Below are positions 8,994-15,700 of a DNA stretch of 24,988 bases, in pieces. The notes below the pieces were generated by a model that was not told where the DNA came from, ran no database searches, and saw only the letters and a program-made list of their open reading frames with translations. A program made the position numbers and the translations under genes. This DNA comes from CAYLLN01 sp036496265 (GTDB lineage: Bacteria; Planctomycetota; Planctomycetia; Pirellulales; Pirellulaceae), in assembly GCA_036496265.1 (NCBI GenBank), contig DASXLL010000113.1, positions 1 to 24,988 on the forward strand. Reading direction: 5' to 3'. Within the stretch, counting starts at the first letter, position 1. Each line of letters starts with the position of its first letter.

Positions 8994-9482
8994 ATGCCCG
9001 ACCCCCTCGCCTACTTCATCACCTGGAACACCTATGGAACATGGCTTCCCGGTGACCAACGTGGTTGGGTCGACTATCGACACGGCTGGCAACTCCCAAA
9101 CCCAATTCTCGAATTGGAATCCGCCGCGAGAATGACGGAGGCCGCCTGCCGGCTCGACCGCGAACAGCGAACATGCGTTGAGAATCAAATTCACGAAACT
9201 TGTCGAATAAGAGGCTGGACGCTACACGCGGTTAATTGCCGCACGAATCATCTTCACATCGTTCTAACCGCTGACCTCCATCCCGATAAGGTTCGCAGCC
9301 AAATCAAGGCTTGGTGTACACGTCGCTTGAAAGAGCTTGAGCGAGAACGAGGAGCTGCAGCGCCAATTCGCGAGAATTGGTGGGCTGAACGAGGAAGTCA
9401 GCGCTACATTAACGACGACGACAGCCTTGAGGCGGCTATTCTGTATGTCCGCGACGGCCAAGATAGACCGCGCCCATACTAA
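8994..9482 (+). CDS. REP-associated tyrosine transposase (RAYT, Y1/IS200-like HUH family)
   Basis: The protein (162 residues from ATG 8994; a GTG at 8967 would add nine) starts MPDPLAYFITWNTYGTWLPG, a typical RAYT opening. The HUH metal motif is NHLHIVL (H86, H88) and the probable nucleophile is Y151 in LYVRDGQD, near the C-terminus as in Y1 transposases; WWAERGSQRYIN precedes it. RAYTs are single-copy relatives of IS200/IS605 transposases thought to mobilise REP sequences. Here the gene is immediately flanked on both sides by REP arrays in direct orientation, strong context for that role. All catalytic positions are present and the frame is intact, so it may be active. The stop codon is supplied by the first downstream REP unit. 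Confidence 0.93.
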   Translation: MPDPLAYFITWNTYGTWLPGDQRGWVDYRHGWQLPNPILELESAARMTEAACRLDREQRTCVENQIHETCRIRGWTLHAVNCRTNHLHIVLTADLHPDKVRSQIKAWCTRRLKELERERGAAAPIRENWWAERGSQRYINDDDSLEAAILYVRDGQDRPRPY

Positions 9483-9636
9483 ACCGAAGCGTCAGCGAGC
9501 GGTCCAACGCTAAATCAAAGCGTAAGCGAGGAATCCCATACTAACCCGAAGCATAAGCGAGGAATCCGATACTAACCCGAAGCGTGAGCGAGGGACCGAC
9601 CGTATAAGAAAGTCCCTTGCTTACGCTTCGGGTTAG
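9480..9636. repeat. REP array downstream of the RAYT gene, ending in an inverted unit
   Basis: Direct units start near 9481, 9512, 9544 and 9574, a step of about 31 bases; the first two carry substitutions (AAACCGAAGC, AAATCAAAGC). A unit in the opposite orientation occupies 9613-9636. The pair 9572-9595/9613-9635 can form a stem of more than 20 bases, and its end is 4 bases from the stop codon of the minus-strand oxidoreductase, so it could terminate transcription from both sides. Confidence 0.92.
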
Positions 9637-9640
9637 TGTG

Positions 9641-10687
9641 TCAGACCTTGACCGTTTTCCCGCTCTTCACAGCTTGCGTTTGCTCGTGACAGAGCACGAT
9701 GGCGTCTCGCGCGAGGGAGCCGGCGAGGGTCGTGGAGGGCTTGCCGCTGGCCACCGATTTGACCACCTCGGGAATTTCAGCGTCGAAGGCTAACAGCATC
9801 GGATCGCCTGGCGGCATTTTCGGTTGCTCGGCTTTGCCCTTGCCGTTGACGACGGTGAGCGGCGTGATCTGGAGCGTGCCACCGGCAAGAACGGCGAGAT
9901 CGAAGTAGAGCGTGGCTTTTTCGAGATGGATTTCGAAGCCGTGCGTGAACGGACGGCCTTGTTGATTGATCACCCCGCTGGCAGACGTGACGACAAGCGA
10001 CGGATCGGCGAATTGGAATTGGCTGACGCAGTATTCGACGACGTCGCCGCGCATGCGACCTTGACTCGTCACGGCTGTTGGCATGCCAAATAGCAGCCGG
10101 ATGAAATGTGCATCGTGAACGTGCAGATCGACGAGTGGGCCGCCTACTTTTTTCGGATCCCAAAAGTCTTTGAGCCACAGCGGATCGGAAATCACCCGTT
10201 TGAAATGGCCGCCGAGCAGCTTGCCGTATTTGCCGCTGTCGATCAGCTTGCGGGCATAGGCATATTCGGGCAAAAACGGCAGGCAGTGGCCGACGAGGAC
10301 TTGCTTCTTTGCTTTTTCAGCCGCTTGCATGATTGTGTCGCACTCGGCGGCCGTTAGCCCCATCGGCTTCTCGACCAATACATGTTTCCCGGCTTTCAGC
10401 GCCGCAATCGAAGCCTCCGCGTGCAAATTCGGCGGCAGGCAGATATCGACGAGGTCGATACTTTCGTCGTTTAGCAGATCGTCGAGCGTCGTATATTTGG
10501 CAGCGCGGCGTAAATCGACCTTCTCACCTGGCGGGCCGAAGTTGCCCTTGATTCCCGTCCAGTCACCACTCAACTTCCGCTCATCGCGCGTGCAGACCGC
10601 CGCCAGCTTCACCCCTTTCGTCTTCCTGTAAGACAGGTAGTGAATCCAACCCATGAAGCCGACGCCAACGAGACCAACACGAAGCAT
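9641..10687 (-). CDS. Gfo/Idh/MocA-family NAD(P)-dependent oxidoreductase
   Basis: Start ATG at 10687 gives MLRVGLVGVGFMGWIHY, a Rossmann GxGxxG opening; GAGG lies about ten bases upstream. A 25-codon N-terminal extension in the open frame is derived from the neighbouring repeat and is rejected. Further marks are the family's EKP motif (VLVEKPMGL, residues 106-108), DICLPPNLHAE before it, and GGPLVDLHVHDAHF (D187, H191), the usual catalytic Asp/His region. The length of 348 residues is normal. The family oxidises or reduces sugar hydroxyls, often at C3 of glycosides or of inositols. Last gene of a three-gene minus-strand block; a DUF1080 domain two genes upstream makes a 3-keto-sugar route plausible. 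The exact substrate is unknown. Confidence 0.93.
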   Translation of the reverse strand: MLRVGLVGVGFMGWIHYLSYRKTKGVKLAAVCTRDERKLSGDWTGIKGNFGPPGEKVDLRRAAKYTTLDDLLNDESIDLVDICLPPNLHAEASIAALKAGKHVLVEKPMGLTAAECDTIMQAAEKAKKQVLVGHCLPFLPEYAYARKLIDSGKYGKLLGGHFKRVISDPLWLKDFWDPKKVGGPLVDLHVHDAHFIRLLFGMPTAVTSQGRMRGDVVEYCVSQFQFADPSLVVTSASGVINQQGRPFTHGFEIHLEKATLYFDLAVLAGGTLQITPLTVVNGKGKAEQPKMPPGDPMLLAFDAEIPEVVKSVASGKPSTTLAGSLARDAIVLCHEQTQAVKSGKTVKV

Positions 10688-10706
10688 GATGCAATCCTCA
10701 AGATGC

Positions 10707-10831
10707 AAAGCACGAAGCACGAAACTCGAAATCCGAAACAAATTCGAATGCTTGAAATTCAAATGCCCGAAACAACATCGTTTTTGTCATTCTGACTTTT
10801 GTGCTTTGAATTTGTTTCGTGCTTCGTGCTT
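10707..10831. repeat. MITE-like inverted repeat element, copy A
   Basis: The 17-base arms AAGCACGAAGCACGAAA (10707-10723) and its exact reverse complement (10815-10831) flank an AT-richer centre with more GAAA/TTTC inverted matches. The reverse complement of 10801-10840 matches 24765-24804 at 38 of 40 positions, so this is a dispersed element. It fills the space between the oxidoreductase start and the rhamnulokinase stop. Confidence 0.88.
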
Positions 10832-10848
10832 CAGATTTCGACTTTCAA

Positions 10849-12396
10849 CTACCGGTTGACTAACTTTTCAAACCGTTCGTACGCTTCATCCCACGCCGCA
10901 GGCTGCCTCGGCCGATATTCCTGAACTTCAAAGCTGGCGCGGATGATTTCGCGAGCTTGGCCGATGCTGCCGATGGCGCCTTGGGCGATGGCTTGGGTGA
11001 CGATGTTGCCGATGGCGGTGGCTTCCACGGGTCCGGCGACGACGCGGCGGTTCGTGGCGTCGGCAGCCATCTGGCAGAGGAGCGCGTTTTTTGCGCCGCC
11101 GCCGACAATGTGAATCGTCTCGATGCGATTTCCGATCAGCTCTTCCAAGAAACCGAGGACCATCCGATAGCGAAGGGCGAGGCTTTCGAGCGCGGCGCGG
11201 ATGACTGCGCCTTCGTTTTCGGGTGGGTCCTGGCTCGTGTAGGCGCAATAGTCGCGGATCGCGGCCGGCATGTCCTTCGGCGCGACGAAGCTCGGATGAT
11301 CGGGATTAATGAGCGCCGCGTGCATCGGTGACTTGACCGCTTTGTCCATCAAGTCTTCAAAGCCGTATTCGAGTCCGGCTTCTTTCCAGACGCGGCGGCA
11401 TTCCTGCACGAGCCAGAGGCCGGCGATGTTCTTGAGGAGCCGCGTCGTGCCGCCGACGCCGCCTTCGTTGGTGAAGTTCAGGTCGTAGCAGCGCTGGTTG
11501 ATCACCGGCTCAGGCGTTTCGACGCCCATCAGCGACCAGGTCCCGCTGCTGATGTAGCACCAGTCCGGAGTAGGTCCCGACTGCCGGGCGGGACCTTTGC
11601 CAGAGGAGGTCCCTTCCGGCAGAAGGGACCTACCAAGCGCGGGCACAGCCGCGACCGCGCTGGCCGTGTCGTGCGTGCCGGGGACGATGACGTCGATGCT
11701 GGCCAGGCCGGTAACTTCGGCGACCGACGATTGAATTCTGCCCAGTCGCGTGCCGGGTTGGATGATGTCGCCGAGAATCTGCTTGGGGAGGCCAAACCGA
11801 TTGAGCAAATCGTTCGCCCAAGTCTTGGTCTTGGGATTCAGAAACTGGGTCGTCGAGGCATTCGTCGCCTCGTTGGATTTGACGCCCGTCAGCAGCCAGT
11901 GGAACAGGTCTGGAATCATCAAAAATGACTGTGCGATATCGAGCTGCGGCGATTTGGCGAGCTTCATCGCCAGTAGTTGATAGAGCGTGTTGAACTCCAT
12001 GAACTGCAGGCCGGTCGCTTGGAAAATCTCGTCGCGGGGGACGATGGCGAATGCTTTGTCGAGGATTCCTTTCGTTCGGCCGCAGCGGTAATGATGTGGA
12101 ATGCCGAGGATTTCATCATTCGTATCGAGCAGGGCGAAATCGACGCCCCAGGTATCGACGCCGACGCTCGCGATCTGTCCCGGATAAAGCTTGCTCGCCG
12201 CCTTCAGGCCACGGCACACATTCTTCCATAGGCTCATCAACGGCCAGTACATATGGCCGCCCGCCTGAATGCCGCCGTTGTCGAAGCGATAGACCTCTTC
12301 CAGCGACAGCTGCTGACCATCGAATAAGCCAGCGACGACGCGGCCGCCGGAGGCGCCTAAATCAATCGCCAGAAACACCCGACTCGAATCAGCCAT
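10849..12396 (-). CDS. rhaB: Rhamnulokinase (FGGY carbohydrate kinase) with repeat-derived insertion
   Basis: Start ATG at 12396 (MADSSRVFLAIDLGASGGRV) is preceded by CAGGAAAA; the longer open frame from 12450 begins in a REP unit and is rejected. FGGY marks are clear: the phosphate-binding DLGASGGRV, VGVDTWGVDFALLD, GTHDTASAVAAVPAL, ISSGTWSLMGVE, NEGGVGGTTRLLKNIAG and HIVGGGAKNALLCQMAADA, the order expected of rhamnulokinase. It phosphorylates L-rhamnulose to L-rhamnulose 1-phosphate in the cytoplasm. At 515 residues it is longer than the usual ~490. Much of the excess is about 25 residues (GRSLLPEGTSSGKGPARQSG...) between PAL and DWCYISSGTW, which are encoded by a palindromic repeat at 11571-11632. 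No rhamnose isomerase or aldolase is in the window. Other FGGY kinases for deoxyketoses are a lesser alternative. Confidence 0.9.
   Translation of the reverse strand: MADSSRVFLAIDLGASGGRVVAGLFDGQQLSLEEVYRFDNGGIQAGGHMYWPLMSLWKNVCRGLKAASKLYPGQIASVGVDTWGVDFALLDTNDEILGIPHHYRCGRTKGILDKAFAIVPRDEIFQATGLQFMEFNTLYQLLAMKLAKSPQLDIAQSFLMIPDLFHWLLTGVKSNEATNASTTQFLNPKTKTWANDLLNRFGLPKQILGDIIQPGTRLGRIQSSVAEVTGLASIDVIVPGTHDTASAVAAVPALGRSLLPEGTSSGKGPARQSGPTPDWCYISSGTWSLMGVETPEPVINQRCYDLNFTNEGGVGGTTRLLKNIAGLWLVQECRRVWKEAGLEYGFEDLMDKAVKSPMHAALINPDHPSFVAPKDMPAAIRDYCAYTSQDPPENEGAVIRAALESLALRYRMVLGFLEELIGNRIETIHIVGGGAKNALLCQMAADATNRRVVAGPVEATAIGNIVTQAIAQGAIGSIGQAREIIRASFEVQEYRPRQPAAWDEAYERFEKLVNR
11571..11632. repeat. 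Composite palindromic element inserted in frame in rhaB
   Basis: This 62-base element has outer inverted ends TAGGTCCC/GGGACCTA and contains two palindromes, AGGTCCC...GGGACCT at 11572-11596 and again at 11607-11631. The two halves share the core GGTCCC/GGGACC. It lies exactly where the kinase carries extra residues compared with its family. Confidence 0.87.
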
Positions 12397-12713
12397 GCGA
12401 TTTTCCTGATACGAACCCGAAACGGAAGCGAGGGACTTTAACCAATTCATCTCCCCCTGGCACAGCTATTGCACATCTGTCCACGTTCGCCTGTTCTCTG
12501 CCAATTTGGTCGTCATCATCGCTTCGGCTTTGCCCATCACTTCCCGCTCACCAACCACTCCCGAACCACTCACTAACTGCTCATGATGAGCGTTTTTGAC
12601 TCCTCAAAAAAACCCCAAACTCATTCACTGCCAAGCGCTTCCGAAAATCAGCCCAACCACAGCTCATCCAAAGTGAGCGCTTCACGACTGCTCTCGAATC
12701 GGGAGCAAAAGAC
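12397..12713. other. Intergenic region upstream of rhaB with one solitary REP unit
   Basis: These 317 bases contain no convincing gene. A diverged REP unit (AACCCGAAACGGAAGCGAGG) lies at 12414-12435 just upstream of the rhaB start. A short palindrome GCTCA-TGA-TGAGC followed by GTTTTT at 12579-12597 would be a weak terminator only for plus-strand transcripts, and no plus-strand gene precedes it. No clear promoter for rhaB was recognised. Confidence 0.6.
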
Positions 12714-15700
12714 CTACTCCCGGGCTTGTTCGAAGTAATACACGCCGTGCTTGTTGGCGACGAGGATGTCGAGGAGGCCGTCGGAGTTCATGTCGTGGAC
12801 TTCGAAGGCAGTGCCGACGCCGGAATCGGAGTCGAACAAGTGTTTGGTCCAGACGGGTTCAGAACCGCGACCACCGGTCCCGGCTTTGCGCGATAGCTCG
12901 AACCAGGCGATTTCTGGTGGTTCGTCTTCGCCGGGATCGCGGCCGTTGTGGGCGTAGTAGCGCTTGCCGGTAACGAGATCGGGGAGACCGTCGCCGTTGA
13001 TGTCGGCGAGGATCAGGGCGTGGGTTTGGGCGATCGATTCGTCAATCAGATGCGTTTTCCACTCGGCGAGCGGGAGGCGTGAGCCTCCCGGTACCTCTCC
13101 ACCACCATCCGTTTTGGCAGTTGTAATCTGTTCATACCACCAGATACCTCGGGCGTGAGCGGAGGAACCAACCACATCGTTGTCGCCGTCGCCATCGAAG
13201 TCATAGACGTACATGTGGGCCTGCGGCTGCAGGGCACCGCCGGCGCGTCGGCCGAAATCGGCAGGATGGAAGGTCCAAGGCTCCGACGTTATTTCTGCGA
13301 CGCCTTGCCACCAGCCGCTCGGGACCACGATATCGTTAATTCCGTCCTTGTTGATGTCGCCGACGCCGAGGCCGTGATAGAAATTGACGATCTTCACGTC
13401 TCCAGGAGCGGAAATCGGTGTTTGCTTCCATTCGACGAGCGGATTGGATTGGGGCCGGGCGATGGAGAGGCGATTGGCACCGTCGCCGTAGACGAGGCCG
13501 CGTTTGCCGTCGCCATCGCCGTCGAGATAGAGCGGGCTTTCGTCGTTGGTGACGGAGACGATCATGTGCTTCTTCCACGGCTCTTTCGACGCATGACCTG
13601 GATTTTGAAACCACCAGGTGGGTTTGCCGGGAAAATCAACGACGATCAGGTCCTGTCGCCCATCGCCATCGACGTCCTCAGCCCAGTTCATGAACGTGTC
13701 GCCATACGTTTTGATGTCGAAGGAGTTGGCCTTTTCGCCGAGGACGTGCATCGTCCATTCACCACCTGGTTTACTTGGTGCTTCGTACCAAACGCTGCCG
13801 GCGGAGATGTCGAGGAGGCCGTCATTGTTGAAGTCACCCATGCCGACGCCTTCGGAACGGAAGGCGCGGTCGAGGGTGGTCTTTTTGAAGGAGACTTTAG
13901 TGGACGCGGTCGCCTTCGGCTCGCCGTTAAACGAAGCAGGCTTCGAGGCCGGATAAGGCCGGGCGGGGACAGGTGCTTGGATCAGCGTCAGCTTGAGATT
14001 CTTAAAGTGGACTTCGGTTTCGCCGCCGGAGTGGAGTTGGAGACCGATGAGACCGCGGCGGGCGGCTTCGGGATCGTCGCGATCGACGCAGAGATTGCCG
14101 TTGAGCCAGGTGCGGACGCGGCTGCCGACGGCGACGATTTCGTAGTGATTCCAGTCTCCCTTTTTGACGAATTGCTCGCCGCCTTTAGATTCGAGGAGGG
14201 CACGGCCGTGCTCTTCGTAGAGCTTGCCCCACCAGCCGGGACCGGCGTCGCATTGATAGCCACGCATGAGGCCGTTTTCGATGGGCACGCTGCGGATTTG
14301 GATGCCGGTATTGCCTTTGTCGTCTTTGAGCTTGATGTCGAGCTCTAGCTTAAAGTCGCCGATCGAGAGTTCCGTCATCAGGAACTCATTTTTCTTCAGG
14401 CCGGAAGTTTTGCCGACGATTTCGCCATTTTCGACGGACCAGAGTTTGTCGTCGCCGCGCCAGCCGGTGAGGTCTTTGCCGTTGAAGAATGAGCCGACGT
14501 TGTCGGGCGTGGCAGCGAGCGGCGACTGGGTTTCGGAGCCGAGATAGGCGACGAGGGAGCGGACTTCGAGAGGCGTCAGCGGCTTCAAGAGATCGTCAGG
14601 CATCATTGACTTGTCGCTGATTTTCGATTCTTCGATGTCGGACTTGGAAATCACGACGACCTCGTTTTGCGTGGCGAGCGAAATCGCGGCGGTGGTTTCT
14701 TCCTTGAGGATGCCGGTGACGACGCGGCCGTCGGCGCAGCGGATGATGGTGGGTTGGTATTCCTTGGCCATGACGGCCGAGGGATCGATGATATTGCTGA
14801 GCAAGTAATCGAGATTCGCGCGCTGCGAGCCCGTGATATCGGGGCCAACCTTGCCGCCGATGCCGAAGAGCGTGTGGCATTGTTGGCAGGTTTTGGCGAA
14901 GACGGCGCGGCCGAGTTCGGGGGAGAGGGGCTCGGGGCTCGGGGTTCGGGGCTGGGGGGCGGTTGTTAAAAGGCGCTTGTAGTCTTCGATTAGTTTCTTT
15001 TTCTCCTCCGGCGAACTGCGGACGAGGCCCCAGACTTGTTCGATGCGTTTGGTGAGAGGGGCGTCGTTGAGGTTACGGAGATTCGTGATGAGGTCGGCGG
15101 TGAGGTGGTTGTTGGGGACTTTGCCAGCGGCGACGGCGTCGAGGAGGGCGACGGCGTAAGTGGGGCGGGAGCAGAGCGTGGCGAGGGCATCGCGACGCTC
15201 TGTCGGCGACAAATCGCCGTAAACGCCAAGAATCGCTTGGGGAACCCGTGAATCCTCGAACGACGCAAGGCCGCGCAGCGCCTCACTGTAGGGAACGCCC
15301 TCTGCGCCGCCAGCGCTGTAGGGAACGCCCTCTGTGGCGTTCCGTCGCGCGACGATGGCTAACAGAACTGGCAACAATTCCGCAGACTGAGCACGACCCA
15401 GCGCTGTAATCGCCTGTCGGCGTTGCTGGGCCGGCGCTTTCGCATCCAGGATCGTCGCCGCCAGCGTTTTGGCGGCTTGAGCGTCGCCGAAGCCGGCGGA
15501 GAGGACTGTCGATTCGAAGCGAACGTCGTTGCTATCGGCTTTGGTGAGTTCGGCTTTGACCTGCTGCCAAGCTTTGGGCGGTTGAACGTCGCGGCGGCCT
15601 TTGAGGGATTCGGAGAGGCCGCGGAGGAACGTGAGGCGGGTGGCGTCGTCTTTGGCTTTGGAGAGGCCATCGACGAGGAGGTCGAGCGATTTGGCGGGGT

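Noticed and set aside
12397..12450. 18-codon extension of rhaB
   Set aside because: It is encoded by a REP unit; CAGGAAAA precedes ATG 12396, where the kinase fold begins.
12579..12597. GCTCA-TGA-TGAGC-GTTTTT hairpin
   Set aside because: Five-base stem in the wrong strand for the neighbouring minus-strand genes; no plus-strand gene ends here.
13155..14348. Long plus-strand open frame of 397 codons opposite the giant fusion gene (also 16347-17189, 280 codons)
   Set aside because: They are antisense to clear, motif-rich coding sequence, consist of V/A/D/E-biased peptide produced by GC-rich codons, and have no ribosome sites or recognisable domains.
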